Positions 27,373 through 35,763 of a stretch of DNA of 53,080 bases are shown in pieces. The notes under the pieces are model-generated. The model worked only from the letters and a program-made list of their open reading frames with translations. It was not told the origin of the DNA and did no database searches. Source of the stretch: Halorientalis sp. (lineage in GTDB: Archaea > Halobacteriota > Halobacteria > Halobacteriales > Haloarculaceae); contig NZ_JAQCNH010000017.1 of assembly GCF_028275115.1 (NCBI RefSeq), forward strand, positions 1 to 53,080. The letters run 5' to 3'. The translations under genes and the position numbers were made by a program. Numbering within the stretch: position 1 is the first letter of the stretch; the number at the start of each line of letters is the position of its first letter.

Positions 27373-27936
27373 TCAGCGGCCGGCGTCTGCAGGCGGACCG
27401 CCGCCCTTGCCGCCAGCGTTCGCGGGCGGGCCGCCGTCGTCGTCAGTGTCCGTTGGCGGGCTGTCGCCGCCACTGTTCTCGGTCTCCGTCTCGTCGTCAC
27501 GAACCGGGCCGCGGTCCTCCGGGGGGCCCTGCTGCCGGTTCTCGGGCGGGCCGCGGTTGGTCCCGTTCGTCTCGTTCCCCGGACCGGCGTGTGCGGGTGG
27601 GCCCGCGTGCTCGGGCGCGTCTCCGTGGTTGCTCTCCGTGACGAACGCCGCGACCAGGAGTCCGAGCGGCGTGTCGCCGACGTTCGTGCTGTTCGTACCG
27701 TTCGTCCTGACTTTGGCGTCCTCGACGAACGCGGACACGAGCCGTCCGAACACGGACTCGGTCTCGTTGTTGTCCGATTCGTCGGTCTCTGTCTCGTTCG
27801 TGGCCGCGTCGCCCTGTGTCACGGTTGTTCCCTTTTCTACTGCGGTCGGGGAGCCGGTGGCCACGGCCGGGCCCAACGCCGCGACGACGAGCAGTGCCAC
27901 AGAGACGAGTGCGAACGCCCTGGCTTTCGATTGCAT
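27373..27936 (-). CDS. Secreted low-complexity Pro/Gly-rich protein
   Basis: 187 residues from ATG 27936. A Sec-type signal peptide spans residues 1-28 (KARAFALVSVALLVVAAL, cleavage near AVATGS). The mature part is acidic with several N-glycosylation sequons (NET, NGT, NST). From about residue 105 it is built of repeats such as EHAGPPAHAGPG, GPPENRQQGPPEDRGP and GGPPANAGGKGGGPPADAGR, a flexible surface or spacer segment without a membrane anchor. No family is recognised. It abuts an IS remnant on its 5' side. Confidence 0.75.
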   Translation of the reverse strand: MQSKARAFALVSVALLVVAALGPAVATGSPTAVEKGTTVTQGDAATNETETDESDNNETESVFGRLVSAFVEDAKVRTNGTNSTNVGDTPLGLLVAAFVTESNHGDAPEHAGPPAHAGPGNETNGTNRGPPENRQQGPPEDRGPVRDDETETENSGGDSPPTDTDDDGGPPANAGGKGGGPPADAGR

Positions 27937-28587
27937 CTCACTCGGTTCGAGGCGGGTACAGTGATTGACATCCTCCTCCGCGTGAACACGGAGGAATCCC
28001 GACCGCATTTGGGAGTTTCAGGTTGGCAGTCTAGCCGAGCATCACCACGGTACGAATCCAGTGGGATGCTCGTGGTCTAAGCGGGGTGGACTGCTGGCGG
28101 TGCCAAGCCGCCGTTACATGTATCCTCGACCAGTGTTCGGACGCCGAGTGTTGTTTTGGCCACGAGGCGTCCGGCAGGCGTCAGTGGAGTCCATGGTAGC
28201 GGAAGTTCCGCAAGCGCAGTCACCACGTGCCGGATGTTTCGAGCATCAGGTGTTTTGTGACTGCGTTCCAGATATTGCTTGGTTGCTGTGGGCAGGGGCA
28301 GGCCGCCTCTGTAGGACGGGACGGAATCCGCTCCGTTCCGACCGATTCCTATCATACTGTTGCTTACCTGTCATTTAAACGTTTCCGTTGGAAACTCACG
28401 ACAAGCGTCTGAGCGTGGTCTGTTTCTCGGAGTGACGGCGCGTATCCACGGCCTGAAGGCCGTGGTATTTGCCCCTGTTCAACATATAAACCCGGACCCC
28501 TGTTCAGGTAATTTATCGCCGTCCAAAATCGCGACAGAGTCCGCTAGAACGTTCAAAAACAGCCGTGGTCGTTTACTTCGCGCCGAG
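27937..28587. mobile_element. Non-coding region with remnant of an IS200/IS605-like element
   Basis: No gene is readable. At 27964-27994 the minus strand reads a 6-bp stem (CCTCCG/CGGAGG) followed by AGGATGTCAATC, which I recognise as the right-end style of haloarchaeal TnpB elements. At 28446-28465 lies a 9-bp hairpin, CCACGGCCT-GA-AGGCCGTGG, typical of their other end. About 450 bp between them contain only open-frame debris. Base composition drops to near 55 % G+C. It is best explained as an internally deleted, MITE-like derivative. The segment 28466-28587 is AT-richer (CATATAAACCCGG) and follows dadD. Confidence 0.55.
28381..28395. repeat. 15-bp inverted repeat GTTTCC-GTT-GGAAAC
   Basis: A perfect 6-bp inverted repeat with a 3-base spacer, preceded by ATTTAAAC. 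It is reminiscent of the core of archaeal origin recognition boxes (TTTCC-N-GGAAA type) but lacks the flanking G-run, and only one copy was noticed. Confidence 0.4.
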
Positions 28588-29892
28588 CTACGATTCGGCG
28601 CGGTCGACCAGGGCCGTCGCGTGCTCGCGAGCGTCCGCGAGTACCGCCTGTTCGTCCAGGGTCTGTACCTCCCGGTCCCGCATGAGGACCCGCCCGTCAC
28701 AGACGGTGTGGCGCACGTCGGACCCGCTGGCGGCGTAGGCGAGGTGGCTCACGAGGCCGTGTGCCGGCGTCAGGTGGGGTCGATCCAGGTCCAGTACGGC
28801 GAGGTCGGCGTTCGCGCCCGCCTCGATTCGGCCCGATGCCATTCCGAGGGCGTCCGCGCTACCCTGCGTGGCCATCTCGACGACCGTGTCGGCGTTGACG
28901 GCGCCGGCGTCGTCGGCCGCGAGCTTGCCGACCATTGCGGCGTCACGCATCTCGTCGAACAGCGAGAGGTCGTTGTTCGAGGCCGCCCCGTCGGTGCCGA
29001 GTCCGACGGTCACGCCCCGGTCCCGCATCGCCTGGACGGGCGCTATCCCGCTGGCGAGTTTCATGTTCGAGGCCGGGCAGTGAACCACGGCCGTGCCCCG
29101 CTCGGCAAGCAACTCGTGTTCGTCCCGGTCGGTGTGAACGCCGTGAGCGAGAAAGTCGGTGCCGTCGAGCAACCCGACGTCGTCCGCGTATTCCAGCGGT
29201 CGCTCGCCGTGTTCGTCGACCAGCGGCTCGACTTCGCCTTCTGTCTCGTTGGCGTGGAAGTGGACCGGAACCCCGGCCTCGCGTGCCTCGGGCACGTACT
29301 CCCGGAGATACGCCGCACCGACCGTAGTGAGGCTGTGAGGCATGAACGCCGTGGAGATGCGGCCGTCGGCCGCGCCGTCGTACCCCTCCGCGAAGTCCAG
29401 GCCGTCCCGCATCTCCTGGTGTGCGGCTTCGTCGTCGTTGCCGACGGTGATCGAACCGTAGCCCAGCAACGCCCGCATCCCCGATTCCTCGACGGCGGCG
29501 ACGACCTCCGGCATGAAGAAGTACATGTCCGCGAACGCCGTCGTGCCCGAGCGGATCATCTCTAGCATCCCTAAACGCGTGCCGGCGCGCACGTCTTCGG
29601 CGGTGAGTTCGGCCTCGACGGGCCAGATGTTCTCCTGGAGCCAGACGTCGAGCGGTTCGTCGTCGGCGTAGCCCCGTAACAGCGTCATTGCGACGTGGGT
29701 GTGGGCGTTGACCAGCCCCGGAATCACCAGTCCGCCCTCGGCGTCGAGGGTGTCGTCGGCGCTCGCGCGCCCCTCGCCTTCGGGTTCGACTGCCAGAATT
29801 TCGCCACCCGTCCGGTCGACGAGAACGTCCGCCCGCTCGACGGTGTGGTCGGGTCGGAGAACACGACCGTCTGTGACTTTGAGCGTCGTCAT
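28588..29892 (-). CDS. dadD: DadD/MtaD-type amidohydrolase (5'-deoxyadenosine, SAH or MTA deaminase)
   Basis: 434 residues from ATG 29892 ([17 protein letters not shown]). Metal-dependent TIM-barrel deaminase: HxH at H64/H66 (VNAHTHVAM), [18 protein letters not shown] and the metal-binding Asp in [12 protein letters not shown]. The family deaminates by-products of SAM use (5'-deoxyadenosine, S-adenosylhomocysteine, methylthioadenosine). Which one is preferred cannot be read. A TATA box (CTTTATATC, minus strand) sits 23 bp upstream. It is close to ahcY and a methyltransferase, consistent with a SAM by-product role. Confidence 0.88.
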   Translation of the reverse strand: MTTLKVTDGRVLRPDHTVERADVLVDRTGGEILAVEPEGEGRASADDTLDAEGGLVIPGLVNAHTHVAMTLLRGYADDEPLDVWLQENIWPVEAELTAEDVRAGTRLGMLEMIRSGTTAFADMYFFMPEVVAAVEESGMRALLGYGSITVGNDDEAAHQEMRDGLDFAEGYDGAADGRISTAFMPHSLTTVGAAYLREYVPEAREAGVPVHFHANETEGEVEPLVDEHGERPLEYADDVGLLDGTDFLAHGVHTDRDEHELLAERGTAVVHCPASNMKLASGIAPVQAMRDRGVTVGLGTDGAASNNDLSLFDEMRDAAMVGKLAADDAGAVNADTVVEMATQGSADALGMASGRIEAGANADLAVLDLDRPHLTPAHGLVSHLAYAASGSDVRHTVCDGRVLMRDREVQTLDEQAVLADAREHATALVDRAES

Positions 29893-29914
29893 GTCCGGGC
29901 GTCCGCGGCCGGGC

Positions 29915-29923
29915 GATATAAAG
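29915..29923 (-). promoter_or_regulatory. TATA box of dadD
   Basis: The minus strand reads CTTTATATC, 23-31 bp upstream of ATG 29892, predicting a leaderless mRNA. Confidence 0.65.
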
Positions 29924-30064
29924 ACGGGGTCTCGAAGTCGCCGGTCACCCGCGAGCGTCGCGCGCCCGATACCGGTCCCGAGGAACGTAGCCGGACAGGT
30001 CGCCCATCCTTTCTGTCCGGCCGGGGTGCGAAAAGCAATTGCCCGCGGGTCTGGAAGTGTCGGT

Positions 30065-30913
30065 ATGCGAATCGCCGTGCCCAACAAGGGACGTCTGCAC
30101 GATCCGTCGGTCGATCTGCTCGAACGGGCCGGACTCCACGTCGTCGACGGCGCGGACCGGAAACTCTACGCCGACACCGTCGACCCTGACGTGACGATTC
30201 TCTACGCTCGAGCAGCCGACATTCCCGAGTACGTCAGCGACGGCGCCGCCGACGTGGGAATCACCGGCCTCGATCAGGTCCGGGAGTCCGCGACGGACGG
30301 CCTCGTCGACCTGCTGGACCTGGAGTTCGGGGCCTGCCGACTCGTGCTGGCGGCTCCCGAAGACGGTTCCGTCGAGTCCGTGACCGACCTGCACGGTGGG
30401 ACCGTCGCCACCGAGTTCCCCAACGTCACCCGTGCGTACCTCGACGAACAGGGCGTCGACGCCGAGGTCGCGGAGGTCTCGGGCGCGACCGAACTGACGC
30501 CACACGTCGACATCGCCGACGCCATCGTCGACATCACGAGTACGGGAACGACGCTCCGAATGAACCGCCTGGCCGTGATCGATGACGTGCTTTCGAGTTC
30601 CGTGCGACTGTTCGCCCGCGAGGACGTAGTCGACGACCCGAAAGTCCAGCAGGTGCAGACGGCACTCTCCTCTGTCAAAACCGCCGAGGGAAAGCGCTAC
30701 CTGATGATGAACGTTCCCGAGTCGAACCTCGACGAAGTCAGGGACGTCATCCCCGGGATGGGCGGCCCGACCGTGATGAATATCGCGGGTGAGGACCTGG
30801 TGGCGGTCCACGCGGTCGTCGATGAGCGGTCGGTGTTCGAGACGATCAGCAACCTCAAAACAAAGGGTGCGACAGACGTGTTGGTGACCGAAATCGAGCG
30901 GCTGGTGGAGTGA
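30065..30913 (+). CDS. hisG: ATP phosphoribosyltransferase HisG (long form)
   Basis: 282 residues from ATG 30065 ([19 protein letters not shown]). First step of histidine synthesis (ATP plus PRPP). The PRPP-binding stretch [12 protein letters not shown] and [11 protein letters not shown] are in place. The C-terminal 75 residues ([22 protein letters not shown] style) are the ACT/PII-like regulatory domain of the long, homohexameric form inhibited by histidine. No other his gene is adjacent, as is usual in haloarchaea. It ends exactly against the convergent membrane-protein gene. Confidence 0.96.
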   Translation: MRIAVPNKGRLHDPSVDLLERAGLHVVDGADRKLYADTVDPDVTILYARAADIPEYVSDGAADVGITGLDQVRESATDGLVDLLDLEFGACRLVLAAPEDGSVESVTDLHGGTVATEFPNVTRAYLDEQGVDAEVAEVSGATELTPHVDIADAIVDITSTGTTLRMNRLAVIDDVLSSSVRLFAREDVVDDPKVQQVQTALSSVKTAEGKRYLMMNVPESNLDEVRDVIPGMGGPTVMNIAGEDLVAVHAVVDERSVFETISNLKTKGATDVLVTEIERLVE

Positions 30914-31303
30914 TCAGAGCAGACCGAAGATGTTGTTCAGGGCCACGCCGAGAACCGCGGCGAACCCGAAGTGAAGCAGCGTGAGCGGAAGCGCCGACGA
31001 CCACTGCAGCCGGTAGATATAGCTAATCGCGATGGCGTCGGCGGCCAGAATCGCCAGGATGGCGACGCCGGCCGCGAGACTCGGTGAGAAGGGACCGAAC
31101 CCACGCACGCCCCACTGCTGGAGCAACAGCGAGGCCAGCGCCGGGGCGGGGGCGACGTAGGCGGCCCGCTGGCTCTGTACGTCACCAATAAAGAAGGTCG
31201 CAGCCAGATGGAGGGTGGCGGCGTAGAAGGCGGCGACGAGCAGGAAGGTGACGACGATCGCCAGGGGTCCGCCGCCCGTCGCGTCGATCTGAAGCGGGAG
31301 CAT
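30914..31303 (-). CDS. 129-residue four-helix membrane protein
   Basis: Starts MLPLQIDATGGGPLAIVV and has four hydrophobic helices at about 13-38, 46-65, 72-93 and 102-127. Conserved-looking polar points inside helices (YAATLHLAATFF, ADAIAISYIY) suggest a real function. It resembles a small haloarchaeal family of unknown role. The stop codon abuts that of hisG on the other strand. Confidence 0.7.
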   Translation of the reverse strand: MLPLQIDATGGGPLAIVVTFLLVAAFYAATLHLAATFFIGDVQSQRAAYVAPAPALASLLLQQWGVRGFGPFSPSLAAGVAILAILAADAIAISYIYRLQWSSALPLTLLHFGFAAVLGVALNNIFGLL

Positions 31304-31339
31304 GACCGCGCTTCGTGTGGGGCCGGTATGTAGCCTGTG

Positions 31340-31903
31340 TTATCCGTCGAGCAGACCGAGTTCCTCGAGTCGGGAGACGATCCGGTCGACGGCTTCCTCG
31401 GCATCCTCGGGTTGTTTACCGCCCGTAATCACGAGCTTGCCCGAGCCAAAGAGGAGCGCGACCACGTCGGGGTCGTCCAGCCGGTAGACCAGGCCGGGGA
31501 ACTGCTCCGGTTCGTACTCGATGTTCTCCAGACCGAGTCCGATTGCGATGGCGTTGAGATTGAGATTCCGACCGAGGTCGGCCGAGGTAACGATGTTCTG
31601 CACGACGATTTCGGGGTCCTCGTCCACCTGAATGTTCAGATCACGCAGTTTGTCGAAGACGATCCGCAGGCTCTCGTGCACGTCGTCCGTGCTTTTTGCG
31701 CCCGTACAGACGATCTTTCCCGACCGGAAGATGAGGGCCGCCGACTTGGGTTCCTGCGTCCGGTAGACCAGACCGGGGAACTGCTCGGGGTCGTAATCCG
31801 CCCCCTCGAGGTCCATTGCCACGCTCTGGAGGTCCAACTCCTGCCCGATGCCGGTCGAGGCGACGACGTTCTCAATATTGATTGTTTCCTTGGGGTCAAC
31901 CAT
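31340..31903 (-). CDS. tbp: TATA-box binding protein
   Basis: 187 residues, two direct repeats of the TBP saddle. Repeat 1 contains EQFPGLVYRTQEPKSAALIF and SGKIVCTGAKS; repeat 2 contains EQFPGLVYRLDDPDVVALLF and SGKLVITGGKQ. It recruits TFB and RNA polymerase. Haloarchaea often carry several TBP genes; this one has the full canonical length and the acidic C-terminus of the housekeeping type. Its own promoter is AT-rich with two TATA-like boxes. Confidence 0.97.
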   Translation of the reverse strand: MVDPKETINIENVVASTGIGQELDLQSVAMDLEGADYDPEQFPGLVYRTQEPKSAALIFRSGKIVCTGAKSTDDVHESLRIVFDKLRDLNIQVDEDPEIVVQNIVTSADLGRNLNLNAIAIGLGLENIEYEPEQFPGLVYRLDDPDVVALLFGSGKLVITGGKQPEDAEEAVDRIVSRLEELGLLDG

Positions 31904-31918
31904 GTCTCGACTTAAAAC

Positions 31919-31939
31919 ACGTATTTAAGATTTATAAAG
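31919..31939 (-). promoter_or_regulatory. tbp promoter, two overlapping TATA-like elements
   Basis: The minus strand reads TTTATAAATC and then CTTAAATACG in the 16-36 bp before ATG 31903. The first is better spaced for a leaderless start. Twin boxes leave room for autoregulation, which the sequence does not prove. Confidence 0.6.
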
Positions 31940-32026
31940 TTTGGTACCCGTCGATGATAGGTCACTCCGCTTACCACTCACGGCTGGGTCGCTCTGCGGG
32001 CCGGTCCAACCCCGCCCGACCGGAAG

Positions 32027-32035
32027 GTGTATAGG
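32027..32035 (+). promoter_or_regulatory. TATA-like element of the tRNA methyltransferase gene
   Basis: GTGTATAGG ends 23 bp before the GTG at 32058 and supports GTG as the start codon of a leaderless message. Confidence 0.5.
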
Positions 32036-32057
32036 CCACAGGACGCCACCTGCGGGC

Positions 32058-33065
32058 GTGTACCTGCTGGAACTGGCCGGCGAGGACGACGCGTTCGCCG
32101 CCCGGGAGGCCGCGGCTGTCGCCACCGACGTGACGCGGTTGGCGCCGGGCCTGGCGACTGCGCGTGGCGTCGACACTGGCACCCGCGGCCTCGCGTACAC
32201 CCATCGCGTCAGCGAGTACGTCGGCCGCGCCGACCCCGCCGTCGAGAGCGCTCGGGCGTTGCTGAAGGCGGCCTCCGTCGAGCGGTCGGGAACGGTCGCT
32301 GTCCGGGCTCGCGACGTACGCGGCCTGGCCGGCGTCGACACCCGGGCGGCAGAGCGCGACCTGGGTTCGGTGCTGGTCGACCGCGGGTTCGCCGTCGACC
32401 TCGACGACCCGGACCACGAACTCCGGGCCGTGTTCGCGGCCGACGTGTGTGTGCTCGGCTGGCTCGACGCGGAGAGCGTCCGGAATTTCGGCGACCGCCA
32501 GCCGACCGACCGCCCCTTCTTCCAGCCCGGGAGCATGGACCCGCTCCTGGCCCGCGGGCTGGCGAACATCGCGGGCGCTGGCCCCGGAGCGACGATTCTG
32601 GACCCGATGTGTGGCACTGGCGGCGTGTTGATTGAGGCCGGGTTGGTCGGGGCCGACGTCCTCGGCGTCGACGCCCAGCCGAAGATGGTCCAGGGTGCGG
32701 CCGAGAACCTCAAGCGATTCCTCACGCCCGCACAGTCGTCCGCCGACCTGCCCGACTCGGGAACTTGGCACACACTCCGCGGGGACGCGACGGCGCTGTC
32801 CCTCCCCGACGACGCAGTGGACGGCACCGTCTTTGACGCGCCCTACGGCCGACAGTCGAAAATCGCCAACCAGCCGCTCGACGACCTCGTGGCCGGCGCG
32901 CTCGCCGAAGCTCACCGGGTCGCGCCCCGGGCCGTCGTGGTCGCCGACCGCTCCTGGGACGACGCCGCCCGCGAGGCTGGCTGGCGAGTGACCGACCGGT
33001 TCGAGCGTCGCGTCCATCGCTCGCTGACTCGCCACGTCCTCGTGCTCGCTCGCGCCAACGGCTGA
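32058..33065 (+). CDS. tRNA (guanine10-N2)-methyltransferase (Trm-G10/Trm11 type)
   Basis: 335 residues starting with GTG 32058 (VYLLELAGEDDAFAAREA); the frame is open further upstream but becomes basic and overlaps the promoter. The N-terminal half holds a THUMP-like RNA-binding domain (to about residue 145). The C-terminal Rossmann methyltransferase has TILDPMCGTGGVLIEAG as motif I and FDAPYGRQS as the DPPY-like amino-methylating motif IV, where the usual first Pro is Ala. It modifies G10 of tRNA to m2G or m2,2G. Confidence 0.92.
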   Translation: MYLLELAGEDDAFAAREAAAVATDVTRLAPGLATARGVDTGTRGLAYTHRVSEYVGRADPAVESARALLKAASVERSGTVAVRARDVRGLAGVDTRAAERDLGSVLVDRGFAVDLDDPDHELRAVFAADVCVLGWLDAESVRNFGDRQPTDRPFFQPGSMDPLLARGLANIAGAGPGATILDPMCGTGGVLIEAGLVGADVLGVDAQPKMVQGAAENLKRFLTPAQSSADLPDSGTWHTLRGDATALSLPDDAVDGTVFDAPYGRQSKIANQPLDDLVAGALAEAHRVAPRAVVVADRSWDDAAREAGWRVTDRFERRVHRSLTRHVLVLARANG

Positions 33066-33110
33066 ACTGTGCGAAGAATTAACAAGGGCGTGTGACTTCG
33101 AAGCACAGTG

Positions 33111-33251
33111 ATGCCGCTAACAGAACCAACGCCGGACACCGACCCCTATTACGAGTGTCTGGACTGCAATCAGCGTATTACCGAGGAGGTAGACGACCGG
33201 CTCTGTCCCGACTGCGGCGGGTATCTCGAAGATTTGACCGTGCCGCGTTGA
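33111..33251 (+). CDS. 46-residue rubredoxin/rubrerythrin-like zinc micro-protein
   Basis: ATG 33111 reads MPLTEPTPDTDPYYECLDCN and ends LEDLTVPR. The paired knuckles ECLDCNQR and LCPDCGGY give CxxC-x(13)-CxxC, the arrangement of small rubrerythrin-like or zinc-ribbon proteins abundant in haloarchaea. A TATA-like GAATTAACA lies about 30 bp upstream. Such proteins are poorly studied; this one is single and not part of an obvious operon. Confidence 0.8.
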   Translation: MPLTEPTPDTDPYYECLDCNQRITEEVDDRLCPDCGGYLEDLTVPR

Positions 33252-33340
33252 CGCCCGTGGCAGTCGCGTGGTCGTCGGTGACAGCCACTGCACTGCCGTG
33301 GCTGCCGTCGAACAGCCGTCGGCTCACCGTCACGGCGATG

Positions 33341-34345
33341 TCACTCCGCGAGCTTCGACAGCAGGTGAGAGACGTGTAGACGGTCGTTGGTCCCTTCTTT
33401 CAGGTCGACGTCGATTTCGCCAGCCAACCGGTGCAGTCGCGCCAACCGGTCGGCCTCGTACCGCGAGCGCGCGACCCGTAACAGGTCCGCCATGACCTCT
33501 TCACCGCTGTAGCCCTCGTCGACCAGCAGGTCGTCCAGTGTCTTCCGGGCGTCGGTGAAGTCGCCACTCTCTGCGTCGTCGAGCATCTCCTCGATGCGGT
33601 CGTCGGTACCGACATCACCCAGCGCCTCGTAGGCGGCTTCCATCGTGACCGCGTCCTCGGCCTCGGCGGTGGTCTGAGCACCGAGCAGGGCCTTCCGGAG
33701 GTCGCCGTCGGCGTAGCCGGCGACGTACTCTAGGCCCTCCTCGCCGTAGTCGGCGGCCGCCGCTTCGACGACCGACCGGAGGACGGCGACGGTCTCGTCG
33801 TGGGTCGGTTCGCGCACGGGAACCGGGAAACACCGTGAGCGAATCGGCGGAATCAGCACCGATGGCTGTCGGGTCGCGATGACGAACTGGGTCGCCTCGT
33901 AATACTGTTCCATCACGCGGCGCAGTGCCTGCTGAAAGTCCTCGCGGATCGACTCGGCGTTGTCCAGGAGGATGGTCTTGTACTCCCCCGACACCGGTGC
34001 GTAACTTGCCGACTCCTTGAGGACGTGATTGATGAGGTCGGCCTTCGAGGAGTTACGGCGGCGCTTTGCGGTGATGAACGAGCTAAAGCGTGGGTCCTCG
34101 CTCAACTCTTTTTTTGTCATTCCGAAGAAGTCGTCGACGTTGATCTCTACGAAGTCGTTGTCGGGGTCGGCGTGGGTCTCGCGGGCTAGCGCGCGCACCG
34201 CGGCGGTCTTTCCGCTTCCCTTCGGGCCGTGGACGATCAGGTTCAGCGGTTCGTCGACTGCTCGCCACAGCGACTCACGGACCCCGGACTGTGGGAGACC
34301 GTCGATCTCCGGCGCGTGTGCCTCGGTCCACAGGGGGGCAAGCAT
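33341..34345 (-). CDS. rfcC: Replication factor C small-subunit paralogue (RfcC type)
   Basis: 334-residue AAA+ clamp-loader subunit. Walker A is GPKGSGKT at 40-47 and the Arg-finger motif SRC is at 170-172. The Walker B-like segment is LLDNAE (126-131), where a standard RfcS has LLDEAD, so ATP hydrolysis may be changed. A helical collar fills the C-terminal third. Haloarchaea commonly have two small-subunit paralogues plus RfcL, which together load PCNA. It is divergent from rnz. Confidence 0.9.
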   Translation of the reverse strand: MLAPLWTEAHAPEIDGLPQSGVRESLWRAVDEPLNLIVHGPKGSGKTAAVRALARETHADPDNDFVEINVDDFFGMTKKELSEDPRFSSFITAKRRRNSSKADLINHVLKESASYAPVSGEYKTILLDNAESIREDFQQALRRVMEQYYEATQFVIATRQPSVLIPPIRSRCFPVPVREPTHDETVAVLRSVVEAAAADYGEEGLEYVAGYADGDLRKALLGAQTTAEAEDAVTMEAAYEALGDVGTDDRIEEMLDDAESGDFTDARKTLDDLLVDEGYSGEEVMADLLRVARSRYEADRLARLHRLAGEIDVDLKEGTNDRLHVSHLLSKLAE

Positions 34346-34473
34346 CGATGTTGGGTAGGGGAACCGACGGTAAGAATCGGTCGGTCGCCGTTCCCAGCGA
34401 CGGGGACGACCCGGACGACACTCCCACGGTCCCTTTCGAAGCGGGTTTACCGCCGCCTGCCGACCGAACGGAT

Positions 34474-35400
34474 ATGCATGTGACCTTTCTCGGGACTAGC
34501 GGGGCCGTTCCGACGACGATGCGCAACCCGAGTGGGGTGATGGTCCGACGAGAGGGGGAACGCTACCTCTTCGACGCCGGCGAGGGGACACAGCGCCAGA
34601 TGATGCGCTTCGGGACGGGGTTCGCCGTCTCGCACGTCTTTGTCTCCCACCTCCACGGTGACCACGTTCTGGGCCTGCCGGGCCTGATTCAGACCTGGGA
34701 CTTCAACGACCGCGAAAACCCCGTGGCGATCCACACCCCGGCGGGTACTCGCCGACGAATCCGTGACCTGATCACGGTACTCGGCGCCGGTCCCTCGTTT
34801 CCGGTCCGCATCAACGAGGTCAAACCTGGCGACGTGGCGCTGGACGGCGGAGATTTCGAGGTCCGAGCGTTCGAGACCGACCACCGGACCACGTCGGTCG
34901 GCTACGCGATCCGCGAAGACGACCGCAAGGGCCGGTTCGACCGCGAGAGAGCAGAGGAGGAACTCGGCATCGAACCCGGCCCGGAGTACAGCAGGCTCCA
35001 CAACGGCGAGCCAGTCGAACTCGACGACGGGACCGTCGTCCAGCCCGAACAGGTCGTCGGCCCGCCACGCCCGGGTCGACGACTGGTCTACACCGGCGAC
35101 ACCGCTCCCGCCGAGAGCGTCGTCGAGGCCGCCGCCGACGCTGACCTGCTTATCCACGACGCCACCTTCGCCGAGGACCGACGGGAACGGGCGCGCCAGA
35201 CAGGCCATTCGACGGTGAAACAGGCCGCCGAAATCGCCAACCGTGCGGCAGCGAAACGACTGGCGTTGACCCACGTCTCGACACGCTACGCCGGCCAGTC
35301 CGACCGGCTGGAGGACGAGGCCCGCGAGGTGTTCGACGGCGAGGCCTTCCTTCCCGACGACGGGGACGAACGCGACGTGCCCTTCCCGGACGCGGAGTGA
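34474..35400 (+). CDS. rnz: Ribonuclease Z
   Basis: 308 residues from ATG 34474 (MHVTFLGTSGAVPTTMRNP). Short-form tRNase Z, which cuts the 3' trailer of pre-tRNAs. The zinc motif HxHxDH is complete at H59, H61, D63 and H64 (SHLHGDH). The later ligands are seen in FETDHRT, VYTGDTAPAES and LTHVSTRY, and the exosite-like arm is around GPPRPGRR. Upstream in-frame codons exist to 34291 but overlap the rfcC promoter and look unlike protein. Confidence 0.95.
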   Translation: MHVTFLGTSGAVPTTMRNPSGVMVRREGERYLFDAGEGTQRQMMRFGTGFAVSHVFVSHLHGDHVLGLPGLIQTWDFNDRENPVAIHTPAGTRRRIRDLITVLGAGPSFPVRINEVKPGDVALDGGDFEVRAFETDHRTTSVGYAIREDDRKGRFDRERAEEELGIEPGPEYSRLHNGEPVELDDGTVVQPEQVVGPPRPGRRLVYTGDTAPAESVVEAAADADLLIHDATFAEDRRERARQTGHSTVKQAAEIANRAAAKRLALTHVSTRYAGQSDRLEDEAREVFDGEAFLPDDGDERDVPFPDAE

Positions 35401-35763
35401 CTCGCGCCCAGGGGTCGAGTTCCTCGCATCCGCAAACGGACTCGCGGCTCGAATCGGCCCAGACTAACGCGAGACCCCCCGACGTAGCCTCGTACGCGGG
35501 CGTCGCCTCGTCGCCGCCGATCGCGGAGAATCGAGAGGAAAACCCCGCGCTTCAGTTCGGGGAGGATGTCAACACGTCGGCGTGTGCGCTCGCGTCCAGC
35601 AAACGTCTCAGGTCACCGGCCAGGCCGGACGACTCGCGATATCCCCGCAGATAACTCATGACTAACGTGTCACCACCCAGAGGAGTACCGGTCCGTCACG
35701 CCCTGTCGAGTGGGTCGCTCGGCACGAAGTTTATGCCGCACAGGCTCTTACACTGTGGTAGTT
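35401..35763. other. 363-bp gap before the DUF460 gene
   Basis: No convincing gene; an 85-codon open frame here is Ser/Arg-rich and not protein-like. It holds a solo IS-end motif at 35543-35573 and, at 35728-35734, a GTTTATG element that is the probable promoter of the DUF460 gene. Confidence 0.55.
35543..35573 (+). mobile_element. Solo right-end motif of an IS200/IS605 (TnpB)-like element
   Basis: CCCCG-CGCTTCAGTT-CGGGG forms a hairpin followed directly by AGGATGTCAAC. The mirror copy at 27964-27994 has the same hairpin-plus-AGGATGTCAA layout on the other strand. No tnpB is present next to it. Confidence 0.5.

Noticed and set aside
27950..28035. Possible tRNA because of GGTTCGAGG and nearby stems
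   Set aside because: No cloverleaf can be drawn; the stems fit the IS right-end structure instead.
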